Assembly: GCA_017501465.1 (NCBI GenBank)
Contig: JAFVWY010000013.1
Location: forward strand, 1-64,000
Direction: 5' to 3'
Source: Bacilli bacterium
Lineage (GTDB): Bacteria > Bacillota_I > Bacilli_A > ML615J-28 > CAG-313
Length of the DNA: 64,000 nt
Each line of letters begins with the position of its first letter. Within the stretch, counting starts at the first letter, position 1. Position numbers and translations under genes: made by a program. The notes beneath the pieces are model-generated. The model was given only the letters and a program-made list of their open reading frames with translations, did no database searches and had not been told where the DNA came from. This document shows positions 1 to 8,287 of the stretch, piece by piece.

Positions 1-653
1 TAGAAGGTAAATGTGAATGTGGCGAAGTTGATCCAAATTATGTTCCACCTCATGTTCATGAATTCATAGAAGGTAAATGTGAATGTGGCGAAGTTGATCC
101 AAATTATGTTCCACCTCATGTTCATGAATTCATAGAAGGTAAATGTGAATGTGGCGAAGTTGATCCAAATTATGTTCCACCTCATGTTCATGAATTCGTA
201 GAAGGTAAATGTGAATGTGGTGAAGTTGATCCAAATTATGTGGCTCAAGAAGAAGAACATGTAGAAACTTTCGACTCAACTTTAGCAACTCATAATATGG
301 AAGAACTAATTCAAGAAAGTGTTACTGTTGAAGAGGCACACAATGCTTTAGCTGATGAACAATTAGGGGAATTAGTTGATGTTCAAGCTCAACATCCTAA
401 ATATAAAGCGGCTAAAAAAGAAAAACACATCATTAATATTGATGTAGTTTCAATGAATTATCAAAATGGTGAAACTGTTGATTTAGAATCACTTAAAGCT
501 AAAAATTTACTACCTAAAAAATGCAATTACTTTAAAGTTCTTGCAAGAGGTGTTTTAAATAAATCATTAACATTTGTTGCTAATGATTTCTCAAATGATG
601 CAATTAAGATGATTTTACTTACTGGTGGTAAAGTAGTATTAATTGAAGAATAA
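1..653 (+). CDS. CxCG-repeat protein with uL15-like C-terminal domain (5' end outside window)
   Basis: The reading frame is already open at base 3 and ends with TAA at 651-653, so the N-terminus lies upstream of the window. The visible part starts with three full and one partial copy of a 22-residue unit (HVHEF, EGKCECGEVDP, NYVPP), followed by a Glu-rich linker and a Lys-rich stretch. The last 75 or so residues resemble the C-terminal half of ribosomal protein uL15: VDLESLKAKNLL, then FKVLARGVLNKSLTF, then FSNDAIKMI and GGKVVLIEE. The glycine-rich N-terminal region of true uL15 is not visible. The GTG at 240 is an internal codon, not a start. The same CxCG unit occurs in two exported proteins of this window. 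Function is unknown; a ribosome-associated or metal-binding role is only a guess. Frame and repeats are certain; the uL15 relation is good by eye. Confidence 0.8.
   Translation, partial: EGKCECGEVDPNYVPPHVHEFIEGKCECGEVDPNYVPPHVHEFIEGKCECGEVDPNYVPPHVHEFVEGKCECGEVDPNYVAQEEEHVETFDSTLATHNMEELIQESVTVEEAHNALADEQLGELVDVQAQHPKYKAAKKEKHIINIDVVSMNYQNGETVDLESLKAKNLLPKKCNYFKVLARGVLNKSLTFVANDFSNDAIKMILLTGGKVVLIEE
3..239 (+). repeat. 66-bp in-frame tandem repeat
   Basis: Copies lie at 3-68, 69-134 and 135-200, with a partial copy at 201-239. They are almost identical at DNA level; the differences seen are ATA to GTA near 198-200 and GGC to GGT in the fourth copy. The period is 22 codons, so copy number can change without breaking the frame. 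Near-identity points to recent expansion or homogenisation. More copies may lie upstream of base 1. Confidence 0.97.
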
Positions 654-663
654 TACATATTAT

Positions 664-692
664 TTGACAATGTCATTTGATTGTGATATAAT
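664..692 (+). promoter_or_regulatory. consensus sigma-A promoter for infC-rpmI-rplT
   Basis: TTGACA at 664-669 and TATAAT at 687-692 are separated by exactly 17 bases, with TG upstream of the -10 (TGaTATAAT). Transcription should start near 699, giving a leader of about 170 bases before infC. Confidence 0.92.
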
Positions 693-698
693 ATTAAA

Positions 699-853
699 GA
701 ATTAAATATGTAGTGAAAAGAAGAAGATCCACTTCTCACCTGATTGATTATGTCGGTAGGTAAAAAAGTCATGAATTTATTATCTTAGATAATATTATTA
801 TGTCGTTTTAAAGTGGGTTATACCCACTTTTTTTCATTCGTGTTTAAAAATTT
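699..853 (+). promoter_or_regulatory. L20-type ribosomal protein leader upstream of infC
   Basis: The leader between the promoter and infC contains the block CCACTTCTCACCTGATT, then GTCGGTAGGT, and ends in a strong hairpin followed by T residues. Order and context fit the Firmicutes L20 leader, in which free L20 promotes premature termination of the infC-rpmI-rplT transcript. That mechanism is known for the family; the assignment here rests on recognition of the conserved block and position, not on a covariance-model search. Confidence 0.75.
810..834 (+). terminator. attenuator hairpin in the infC leader
   Basis: AAAGTGGGT at 810-818 pairs perfectly with ACCCACTTT at 822-830 around a TAT loop, followed by TTTT. 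It lies upstream of the infC start, as expected for leader attenuation. The CCACTT block near 730 could pair with its 5' arm (AAGTGGG) as an alternative structure. Confidence 0.85.
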
Positions 854-868
854 TTGGAGGTGAAGTTT

Positions 869-1411
869 ATCAGTAAGTCTTTTGAAAAAAAAGTAGACAA
901 TCTAGTTAATGAGGATATTATGTTTGAAAATGTTCTTGTTATTTCTGAAGAAGGAGAACAATTAGGTGTGTTAGACAGATTAACTGCATTAAAAATTGCA
1001 GAAGATCGTGGATTTGACTTAGTTTGCGTTGCTCCAAATGCTAAAACTCCTGTTTGTAAGATTATGGATTTTAGTAAATATCGCTATGATCAAATCAAAA
1101 AACAAAAGGAAGCAAAGAAAAACCAAAAAACTATTGAAACTAAGGAGATTCGCTTAAGTCCTACAATTGATGTTGGTGACTTTAATACTAAACAAAAAGC
1201 GGCTCGTAAGTTCTTAACAGAAGGCAATAAAGTAAAAGTTAGTTGTCGTTTCCGTGGTAGAATGATCGAACATGCTGAAAACACAATACCTTTGTTTACA
1301 AAGTTTGCTGAAGGGTTAGCTGATATAGCTAAGCTAGATCAAAATCCTTACTTGGACGGACGTAATATGTTCATGCATTTAAGTCCAAACTTAGACAAAA
1401 AGAAAAAATAA
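869..1411 (+). CDS. infC: translation initiation factor IF-3 (AUC start)
   Basis: IF-3 binds the 30S subunit and monitors start-codon and initiator tRNA pairing. The protein (about 180 residues) has the N-domain block NEDIMFENVLVISEEGEQLG, then ALKIAEDRGFDLVCVAPNAK, a Lys-rich linker, and the C-domain block KEIRLSPTIDVGDFNTK. The start is taken as ATC at 869: a strong GGAGG at 856-860 sits 8 bases upstream, and no ATG, GTG or TTG is suitably placed. The in-frame TTG at 854 overlaps the ribosome-binding site and is rejected. Rare AUU/AUC/AUA starts are a family hallmark, making infC translation sensitive to IF-3 itself. First gene of infC-rpmI-rplT. Confidence 0.96.
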   Translation: MSKSFEKKVDNLVNEDIMFENVLVISEEGEQLGVLDRLTALKIAEDRGFDLVCVAPNAKTPVCKIMDFSKYRYDQIKKQKEAKKNQKTIETKEIRLSPTIDVGDFNTKQKAARKFLTEGNKVKVSCRFRGRMIEHAENTIPLFTKFAEGLADIAKLDQNPYLDGRNMFMHLSPNLDKKKK

Positions 1412-1432
1412 TTTTTAAAGGAGAAATTAATT

Positions 1433-1633
1433 ATGCCAAAAATGAAATCACATAGCGGTACTAAAAAACGCTTAAAAATCACTGCAAGTGGTAAAGTCCT
1501 ACGTGGACAACCTGGAACAAGTCACCTTGCTCCTGGAAAAACACAAAAACGTATTAGACATTTACGTAAATCAGCGGAAGTTTGCACATCTGATCAACGC
1601 CGTATCAGACAAACAATCGCTAATATTAAGTAG
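1433..1633 (+). CDS. rpmI: 50S ribosomal protein L35 (bL35)
   Basis: This is a 66-residue, highly basic protein of the usual bL35 length. It starts MPKMKSHSGTKKRLKITASG, continues GKVLRGQPGTSHL, and has the KTQKRIRHLRK block. It has an AAAGGAG ribosome-binding site and lies 21 bases after infC and 12 bases before rplT, the standard IF3-L35-L20 operon. An overlapping frame at 1488-1673 is a shadow. Confidence 0.97.
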   Translation: MPKMKSHSGTKKRLKITASGKVLRGQPGTSHLAPGKTQKRIRHLRKSAEVCTSDQRRIRQTIANIK

Positions 1634-1645
1634 GAGGAAACGAAC

Positions 1646-2005
1646 ATGCCAAGAACTAAAGGTGGCGTTGTAAGCCGCAGAAGAAGAAATAGAATCTTAA
1701 AATTAGCTAAAGGTTATTTTGGTTCTAAACACACATTATTTAAAACTGCTAAAGAACAAGTAATGCATTCATTAAAATATGCATATCGTGATCGTAAACA
1801 AAACAAACGTAATTTCCGTAAATTATGGATTATCCGTATTAATGCTGCATCACGTGCTAATGAAATTAGCTACAATCAATTAATGCATGGTTTAAAATTA
1901 GCTAATATCGAAATCAATCGTAAAATGTTAGCTGATTTAGCTGTTAATGATGCTCAAACTTTTGCAAATCTTTGTGAAACTGCAAAAAAAGCATTAGCAA
2001 AATAG
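1646..2005 (+). CDS. rplT: 50S ribosomal protein L20 (bL20)
   Basis: The 119-residue protein begins [20 protein letters not shown] and carries [20 protein letters not shown] and [11 protein letters not shown], all diagnostic of bL20, which binds 23S rRNA early in 50S assembly. It is the last gene of the infC operon and the expected effector of the leader at 699-853. The ribosome-binding site is TAGGAGG before ATG 1646. A rho-independent terminator follows directly. Confidence 0.98.
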   Translation: MPRTKGGVVSRRRRNRILKLAKGYFGSKHTLFKTAKEQVMHSLKYAYRDRKQNKRNFRKLWIIRINAASRANEISYNQLMHGLKLANIEINRKMLADLAVNDAQTFANLCETAKKALAK

Positions 2006-2013
2006 TTTAAAAC

Positions 2014-2043
2014 AAAAAGGAATACATTAAGTATTCCTTTTTT
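2014..2043 (+). terminator. terminator after rplT
   Basis: AAAAAGGAATAC at 2014-2025 pairs with GTATTCCTTTTT across an ATTAA loop, with a T run. It also lies just beyond the 3' end of the convergent gene at 2051 and may serve both strands. Confidence 0.9.
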
Positions 2044-2050
2044 ATTTTAA

Positions 2051-4048
2051 TTATCTATTTTTTCTTAGTAAGAATAAACAACATGCTGCCATTAATGGTA
2101 GAATAGAAATCATTCCCATTTGACAATTATTTTTTTCAGTTGTTGGTGGAACGAAAACTACATCTTTCTCGCCACAACTACATACACCATTAATAAATTC
2201 ATGTACATGTATATTGTTAATATTGTATGTGATTTTTTCAATAGGAACATCTTCAACTGTTGTTTTACCATAGAATGAATATGCAATTTCAAGTTTTAAC
2301 ATATCTTCTGTAATCGGAGTATTTGATGTAAAAGATAAAGTACCAGAAGATGGGAATCTATATTGTTTATCATTTATATATAAGAATAAGAAGGTTAAAG
2401 TGTTATGATCATTCATATCAACTTCAAAAGTTGCATTATAACTTCCAGATTCAACTTCTTCAATGTTAATGACGAAATCTTTAGGTTTTAAAGCTTCTGA
2501 ATCATTAATAACTTCGATAGTTTTTTCGTATGTTTTACCATTATAATCTGTAAATGTACATACATATTTATAATTTCTATTTGGTACACCATCAGCAACT
2601 AAAATATTAGTAATACCAGGACCCATGTATTTAGATACAGTAGTATTTCTGTGTTCAACATAAACACTAATTTCTTGGACATTTCCATAGGCATTTTCAG
2701 GCCATACAACATAATTTTTAAATGTTTTGTCATTCATTTCTACATGAACTTGATCTAAGAATTCGTCCATATTAAAGTTTGGATCAGTATTAGTTTTAGT
2801 TTTTAAAGTAAATTCATCAAGCAATTCACCAGAATAGCTATAGAACTTAAATGATAGCGTATCGTTTACAATTTCAACGATTGAACCTGCATAGAATCCT
2901 TGTGGATTCATATTTGAACCATTAAGTACTTTTGCGAAGAAACCGTCATTTTTACCAGTGTATGTTTTTGCACCTGCACAACCACCAATAACATAAGTTA
3001 CACCGGCTTTTGTGTTTTCTTTGTCTTGATAAATTTGATAAGTTCTAGCATAAACATGTTCGTGACCACTAATAGCAAGGTCTACGCCATATTCTTCAAA
3101 AGTATCACGCCAAATGCCCTTCATTTTAGAAGCATCACTTGCATAGACACCTGTAGAATAACATCCAGGATGAGTTACAACGACAATAAATTTACTTGGA
3201 TTATTTTTAACCACATTTTTGAACCATTCAACTTGTTCAAAATATTGGTTATCTCCATTTGAACGGCTCATTGTATCTAACATAATAAACAAAGTGTCAT
3301 TATATTTAAAGTAGTAAGAAGAATTCATTCTTGCATCAATACCATTTTTTGGATTATTGAAATATTGATTATAAATAGATGCATCGACATAAGTCGCTAA
3401 TGAACTATGATATAATTCATGATTACCTGGAACTGTAGCTTGTAAAAATTCATGATTTAGATTAGGCATGTGTTTGTCTAAAGCATTCCATTCTTCTTCA
3501 TATCCACCTCTATCAACAATATCACCTGCAGTGATAAAGAAGTTAATATTTTCGTTAATAGAATATAATTTTTTAACTAAATTATTTGAATATTGGAAAT
3601 TAGATCCACTTGCTTGGGTATCACAAAGAACACCAAATGTTACCTTATTAGGATTACCTGTTTTAAAAGAACAAATTTCTGAACTATAGTCACCACATTT
3701 TACTTGATAGTAATATTTAGTGTTAGCTTTAAGGCCAGAAACATTAGCTTGACAAACATATCTTTCAGCAAAAACTGTATTTGATTGATTGTTTGTCATA
3801 CCCTTAGAGTATACATGTTGTTCAACTTCATATTCGGTAGCATTTTGCATGTTGCTATATTCTGAAAGATAAAATTCAGTATCTGCAGAACTAGAATGCC
3901 AGTTAAAGCCTGCTGAAGTTGAATCAACGCCAACAGATGCTTTAAGATTATAACAATAGTTAGTATTTGCACTAATTGTTAAAGGGTTTATTAATAATAG
4001 CAAAAATGCTAAAGCAATAAATGAGATTGTTTTGATTATTTTTTTCAT
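2051..4048 (-). CDS. exported purple-acid-phosphatase-like metallophosphoesterase with CxCG module and C-terminal anchor
   Basis: This 665-residue protein has a signal peptide (MKKIIKTISFIALAF...), then a fibronectin-like domain with YYYQVKCGD as in purple acid phosphatases. The calcineurin-like core follows: FGVLCDTQ, TAGDIVDRGG, TVPGNHELYH, VVTHPGC and SGHEHVYAR, which supply the usual Asp, Asn and His metal ligands. Two or more beta-rich regions follow, then an HVHEF-NGVCSCGE module at about 614-626 and a hydrophobic segment ending LLRKNR, typical of a C-terminal membrane anchor without LPXTG. It probably releases phosphate from organic substrates outside the cell; the substrate is unknown. 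AGGAG lies before ATG at 4048. Monocistronic. Confidence 0.88.
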   Translation of the reverse strand: MKKIIKTISFIALAFLLLLINPLTISANTNYCYNLKASVGVDSTSAGFNWHSSSADTEFYLSEYSNMQNATEYEVEQHVYSKGMTNNQSNTVFAERYVCQANVSGLKANTKYYYQVKCGDYSSEICSFKTGNPNKVTFGVLCDTQASGSNFQYSNNLVKKLYSINENINFFITAGDIVDRGGYEEEWNALDKHMPNLNHEFLQATVPGNHELYHSSLATYVDASIYNQYFNNPKNGIDARMNSSYYFKYNDTLFIMLDTMSRSNGDNQYFEQVEWFKNVVKNNPSKFIVVVTHPGCYSTGVYASDASKMKGIWRDTFEEYGVDLAISGHEHVYARTYQIYQDKENTKAGVTYVIGGCAGAKTYTGKNDGFFAKVLNGSNMNPQGFYAGSIVEIVNDTLSFKFYSYSGELLDEFTLKTKTNTDPNFNMDEFLDQVHVEMNDKTFKNYVVWPENAYGNVQEISVYVEHRNTTVSKYMGPGITNILVADGVPNRNYKYVCTFTDYNGKTYEKTIEVINDSEALKPKDFVINIEEVESGSYNATFEVDMNDHNTLTFLFLYINDKQYRFPSSGTLSFTSNTPITEDMLKLEIAYSFYGKTTVEDVPIEKITYNINNIHVHEFINGVCSCGEKDVVFVPPTTEKNNCQMGMISILPLMAACCLFLLRKNR

Positions 4049-4145
4049 TTTTATCTGTCTCCTTCACATATTAATTGTATTATAAAAACAATTTATTGGC
4101 AATAAATTTATTAATTTATTAATAATTATATTATTTACAAATGAA

Positions 4146-4174
4146 GTGACAAATTGAACTCTTTATGGTATACT
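4146..4174 (+). promoter_or_regulatory. promoter for the DUF1189-like gene and leuS
   Basis: GTGACA at 4146-4151 and TATACT at 4169-4174 are 17 bases apart, with TGg immediately before the -10 (extended -10). Confidence 0.75.
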
Positions 4175-4197
4175 AAATATAATTGGAGGTTATTTTT

Positions 4198-5097
4198 ATG
4201 TACAATAGAATTAAAAATAGTCTAATTGATCCTAAAAGATTATATCAATACGCAAAGGATGGTTTTGGGAAAGTAGTTGTTTATATTTTAATATTGGCTG
4301 CTTTATTTGGATTAGTTCAAGTATTTGAATTAAAATATATCCCGTCTGAGGTTAAATCTATCTTAAATAACAACGTTACTATTACTGATGTTATTGGTTA
4401 TAAGATTGAAAATAAAGAACTAGTCCCAACAGATAAATTAACGCTTTATGGACATACTTATATGTATTATATCAATGTGCCTAATAATAATACAGGATAT
4501 AAGTTTTTATTAGCAATTGGAGATAAAATTAGATATCACTTTATTAGTAATCCAGCATCTACTGTTGTTCTTCATTACGATACTGATGGAGTATATTTTG
4601 TAATTCCTTTATCAGATGGAAATGAAGATGGCATGGATTTAAGATATAAATTATGTGATTATCCAGAAGAAGGTTTTGATTTAGCTAATGTTAAAATTGA
4701 TGGTTCTGTAGAAAGAAATAAATTATTTAACATGGTTAAACATTTTATTGATGATAAGATGGGACTTATTTATGCCATTGCAATCCCTGCTATGTTAATT
4801 TCAGGTATTATTGAAATAGTAATGATATCTTTAATAATGAGTTTAATATGTTTCTTAGTTAATAAAAAGTTCCAACTAGAGTTTAAAGTGGCCTTTAGAT
4901 TAGTACTTTATAGTATGTTTCCACTTATTTTAGGACATGTTTTTAGTTCTTTCTTTAGTGGAACAGTATTTGGTATAATTATTTATTATGTTGGTTTCTT
5001 TGCAACCATTTCATATTATTTAATTGCAGTTAAACATTACTTAATTAATAAGTTTACAAGTTATAGAAAAGAGGACGATACAAATGAGTCAATATAA
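4198..5097 (+). CDS. DUF1189-like integral membrane protein
   Basis: The 299-residue protein has one N-terminal membrane segment (about 24-45), an extracytoplasmic middle region of about 150 residues, and a C-terminal hydrophobic block from about 195 with several helices and the phrase [15 protein letters not shown]. This layout matches DUF1189 proteins of Firmicutes, whose function is not established. The start is ATG 4198 because GGAGG at 4185-4189 is 8 bases upstream; the in-frame TTG at 4183 overlaps that site. It overlaps leuS by 14 bases and is therefore translationally linked to it. Family assignment is by architecture and one motif, hence moderate certainty. Confidence 0.6.
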   Translation: MYNRIKNSLIDPKRLYQYAKDGFGKVVVYILILAALFGLVQVFELKYIPSEVKSILNNNVTITDVIGYKIENKELVPTDKLTLYGHTYMYYINVPNNNTGYKFLLAIGDKIRYHFISNPASTVVLHYDTDGVYFVIPLSDGNEDGMDLRYKLCDYPEEGFDLANVKIDGSVERNKLFNMVKHFIDDKMGLIYAIAIPAMLISGIIEIVMISLIMSLICFLVNKKFQLEFKVAFRLVLYSMFPLILGHVFSSFFSGTVFGIIIYYVGFFATISYYLIAVKHYLINKFTSYRKEDDTNESI

Positions 5098-7525
5098 TCA
5101 TCAAGAAATAGAAAAGAAAATACAACAAAGATGGGATGATGAAAAAATATTTAGAACTGTGTTTAATTCGGACAAACCTAAATATTATGCGTTAGATATG
5201 TTCCCATATCCAAGTGGAGCAGGTTTACACGTAGGACATCCTGAGGGATATACAGCTACTGATATCGTATCAAGATACAAAAGAATGCTAGGATATAATG
5301 TAATGCATCCAATGGGATGGGATGCATTTGGCTTACCTGCAGAGCAATATGCGATAGATACTGGAAATGATCCTCGTGATTTTACAAAAAATAACATTAA
5401 TACATTTAAACGTCAGCTAAAGATGTTAGGTTTGTCATATGATTGGGATCGAGAAATTGCTACATGTGATGAAGATTACTATCATTGGACTCAATGGATT
5501 TTTATTCAATTATATAAAAAAGGTCTTGCTGAACTTAAAAACATTGAAGTAAATTGGTGCGAGGCTTTAGGAACAGTTCTTGCTAATGAAGAAGTACTTA
5601 ATGTAAATGGTAAAATGGTTAGTGAACGTGGAGAACATCCAGTAGTTAAAAAGCCTATGAAGCAATGGGTATTAAAAATTACTCATTATGCTGAAAGATT
5701 ACTTCAAGACTTAGATTTACTTGATTGGCCAGAATATATTAAAGATATGCAAAGAAACTGGATTGGTAAGTCAGTTGGTGCTTTAATTGATTTTAAAGTT
5801 CAAAATCATGATGAACAATTTACTGTTTTTTCTACTCGTTGTGATACTTTATTTGGTGCTACTTATTGTGTATTAGCACCTGAACATGAATTGGTTTCTA
5901 AAATTACTTCAAAAGATCAACAAAAAGTTGTTGAAGAATATGTAAATTTTGCTAAAACTAAGAGTGATTTAGATCGTACTGAATTAAATAAAGAAAAAAC
6001 AGGTGTCTTTACAGGTGCATATGCAATTAATCCTGCCAACAATCAACCAATTCCTATTTGGATTGCTGATTATGTGTTATCAAGTTATGGAACGGGTGCT
6101 ATTATGGCGGTTCCAGCTCATGATGATAGAGATTATGAATTTGCTAAAAAGTTTAATTTACCAATTATACAAGTATTAGAAAATGATGATCCAACTTTCA
6201 ATTTAGATGAGAGCGCATGGACTAAAGATGGTAACCATATTAATTCTGGTTTCCTTAATGGATTAAATAAAGAAGAAGCAATTAAGAAAATGATTGCTCA
6301 TCTAGAAGAATTAAATATTGGTAAAGAATCAGTTAATTATCGATTAAGAGACTGGATTTTCTCACGTCAAAGATTCTGGGGAGAACCATTCCCTATTATA
6401 CATTGGGAAGATGGTACAATTTCAGTTTTAGAAGATGAAGAATTACCATTATGTTTACCAAAAATGAAAAATATTAAATTAAGTGGTACTGGTGAAAGTC
6501 CACTTGCCAATGCAACAGAATGGCTAGAAGTTGTAAGAGAAGATGGTGTTAAAGGTCGAAGAGAAACTAATACTATGCCTCAATGGGCAGGTAGTTGCTG
6601 GTATTATATAGGATATTTATTAAAAGAAGATGGTAAGATTTTACCACTAAGTGATCCGAAAGTACAAGAAATGGTTAATTATTGGTTACCAGTAGATTTA
6701 TATATTGGTGGTACTGAACATGCTGTTTTACACTTACTATATGCCCGTTTCTGGCATAAAGTTTTATATGATTGTGGCGTTGTTAAAACTAAAGAACCAT
6801 TCCAAAAATTATTTAATCAAGGAATGATTTTAGGTGAAGACGGCGTTAAAATGTCTAAGTCACGCGGTAATGTTATTAATCCTGACTTTATCGTTGAAAA
6901 TTGGGGCGCAGATACATTAAGAGTTTATGAAATGTTCATGGGACCACTAGAAGCCATGAAACCATGGTCAATGCAAGGTGTTGATGGTGCTAGAAGATTC
7001 TTAGATAGAGTATGGCGTTTATATACTGAAGTTTGCGTGATTTCTGAACAAGCTAGTCCAAATATGGAAAAAATTTACCATCAAACAGTTAAAAAAGTTA
7101 CAGAAGATTATGCAGAATTAAGATTTAATACTGCTATTGCTCAAATGATGATATTTGTTAATGAAGCATATAAAGAAAAGCAAATGCCTAAAGAATATTT
7201 AGAATCATTCTTACAATTATTAAACCCTGTAGCTCCTCATATCACTGAAGAATTATGGAATACAGTCCTTCAACATGAGGAATTAATCGTTTATAAAGCA
7301 TGGCCTAAATATGATGATTCTAAAACAATTAATAATCAAGTAACTGTTGTTGTTCAAATTAATGGTAAATTAAGAGATAAACTTGAAGTGGCAAGTGATA
7401 CTTCAAAAGAAGAACTAGAAAAACAAGCATTAGAATTACCAAGAATTAAGGAATTATTAAATGGTTTAACAATTAGAAAAGTTATTGTTGTACCTAACAA
7501 GCTTGTTAATATTGTTGCAAATTAG
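5084..7525 (+). CDS. leuS: leucyl-tRNA synthetase
   Basis: LeuS charges tRNA-Leu. The 813-residue length matches bacterial LeuS. The class I HIGH signature appears as HVGHPEGY after PYPSGAGL at the N-terminus and KMSKS as [10 protein letters not shown]. The CP1 editing domain is intact, with [18 protein letters not shown] and [19 protein letters not shown], so hydrolysis of mischarged tRNA is expected. The C-terminal tRNA-binding region ends with [13 protein letters not shown] 5084 lies inside the end of the preceding membrane-protein gene. A terminator hairpin begins within the stop codon. Confidence 0.98.
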   Translation: MSQYNHQEIEKKIQQRWDDEKIFRTVFNSDKPKYYALDMFPYPSGAGLHVGHPEGYTATDIVSRYKRMLGYNVMHPMGWDAFGLPAEQYAIDTGNDPRDFTKNNINTFKRQLKMLGLSYDWDREIATCDEDYYHWTQWIFIQLYKKGLAELKNIEVNWCEALGTVLANEEVLNVNGKMVSERGEHPVVKKPMKQWVLKITHYAERLLQDLDLLDWPEYIKDMQRNWIGKSVGALIDFKVQNHDEQFTVFSTRCDTLFGATYCVLAPEHELVSKITSKDQQKVVEEYVNFAKTKSDLDRTELNKEKTGVFTGAYAINPANNQPIPIWIADYVLSSYGTGAIMAVPAHDDRDYEFAKKFNLPIIQVLENDDPTFNLDESAWTKDGNHINSGFLNGLNKEEAIKKMIAHLEELNIGKESVNYRLRDWIFSRQRFWGEPFPIIHWEDGTISVLEDEELPLCLPKMKNIKLSGTGESPLANATEWLEVVREDGVKGRRETNTMPQWAGSCWYYIGYLLKEDGKILPLSDPKVQEMVNYWLPVDLYIGGTEHAVLHLLYARFWHKVLYDCGVVKTKEPFQKLFNQGMILGEDGVKMSKSRGNVINPDFIVENWGADTLRVYEMFMGPLEAMKPWSMQGVDGARRFLDRVWRLYTEVCVISEQASPNMEKIYHQTVKKVTEDYAELRFNTAIAQMMIFVNEAYKEKQMPKEYLESFLQLLNPVAPHITEELWNTVLQHEELIVYKAWPKYDDSKTINNQVTVVVQINGKLRDKLEVASDTSKEELEKQALELPRIKELLNGLTIRKVIVVPNKLVNIVAN

Positions 7526-7551
7526 AGGAATCAATTGATTCCTCTTTTTTT
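7524..7551 (+). terminator. terminator after leuS
   Basis: AGAGGAATCA and TGATTCCTCT form a perfect stem from 7524 to 7545 followed by a T run. The 5' arm includes the last two bases of the leuS stop codon. Confidence 0.92.
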
Positions 7552-7612
7552 CGAAAAATACTTTTCTTTACTTTCCTTATTATATAAGCTAAAATTTAAC
7601 TGGTGATTTAAT

Positions 7613-8209
7613 ATGGGATTTGTAATAGGATACTTAACTAGTTTAATAATTAATTTTTTTGTTCATAAAGAACAGGAAAGTAAATATTCACTAAAGTATA
7701 AGATATTAATAAGTGTAATAATTGAAGTGTTATTTTTATTAAGTTATATGATAAATGGTTTAACAATTAAGTATTTATATACTATTATTTTAGTAGTTCT
7801 TTTAAGCATTGTATTTTTTGTTGATTTAAAATGTTTTGTTATTCCTGATAGCATGAATTTATTACTATTTATATTTTCTTTATACTTGGTTTTGTTTACT
7901 GATAATTATTTATGGAGTCATATAATTGAAATAATAGGTGTTTTAATTTTTAATTTATTGATTTTAATTATTACAGTATTTTTTTATAAAATAAAAAATA
8001 TTGAAATTATTGGTTTTGGCGATATTAAATTATTGTTTTCGTTAGGTTTAGCTTTTGGATTAACTTATTTTTCATACTCATTATTAATTTCGTCAATAAC
8101 TGCATTATTCGTAGAATTAATTATTTTAAAAAAACAAAGAAAAATAATACCTTATGGACCTTATTTAGTAATTGGTTTTTTGGCAATATGGTTAATTAAT
8201 ATATTTTAA
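7613..8209 (+). CDS. A24-family prepilin peptidase (short form)
   Basis: This 198-residue polytopic membrane protein carries both aspartyl-protease motifs of type IV prepilin peptidases: VDLKCFVIPDSMN (about 72-84) and GFGDIKLLFSLGLAFG (about 139-154), the GxGD site. The N-terminal cytoplasmic methylase domain with CxxC pairs is absent, so it resembles short CpaA/TadV-like or peptidase-only forms. Members cleave leader peptides of pseudopilins for competence, type II secretion or Tad pili. No pilin gene lies in this window, so its substrate is unknown. GGTGA lies 6 bases before ATG 7613. Confidence 0.82.
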   Translation: MGFVIGYLTSLIINFFVHKEQESKYSLKYKILISVIIEVLFLLSYMINGLTIKYLYTIILVVLLSIVFFVDLKCFVIPDSMNLLLFIFSLYLVLFTDNYLWSHIIEIIGVLIFNLLILIITVFFYKIKNIEIIGFGDIKLLFSLGLAFGLTYFSYSLLISSITALFVELIILKKQRKIIPYGPYLVIGFLAIWLINIF

Positions 8210-8287
8210 TTTCAACTAATTTTAAAGTATTTTTCATATTAAAAACGCATAAATGGTGTATAATATAATTATATGGAGGAATTTTAT

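Noticed and set aside
3-239. CRISPR-like regular repetition
   Set aside because: The 66-bp units are contiguous with no unique spacers and keep an open frame; this is a coding tandem repeat.
240-653. GTG at 240 as a gene start
   Set aside because: The same frame is open to the window edge and encodes the repeats; there is no ribosome-binding site before 240.
854-868. TTG 854 as the infC start
   Set aside because: It overlaps the GGAGG ribosome-binding site; ATC 869 is correctly spaced and typical for infC.
1488-1673. Second frame over rpmI and the start of rplT
   Set aside because: It overlaps two genuine ribosomal protein genes out of frame and has no own start signal.
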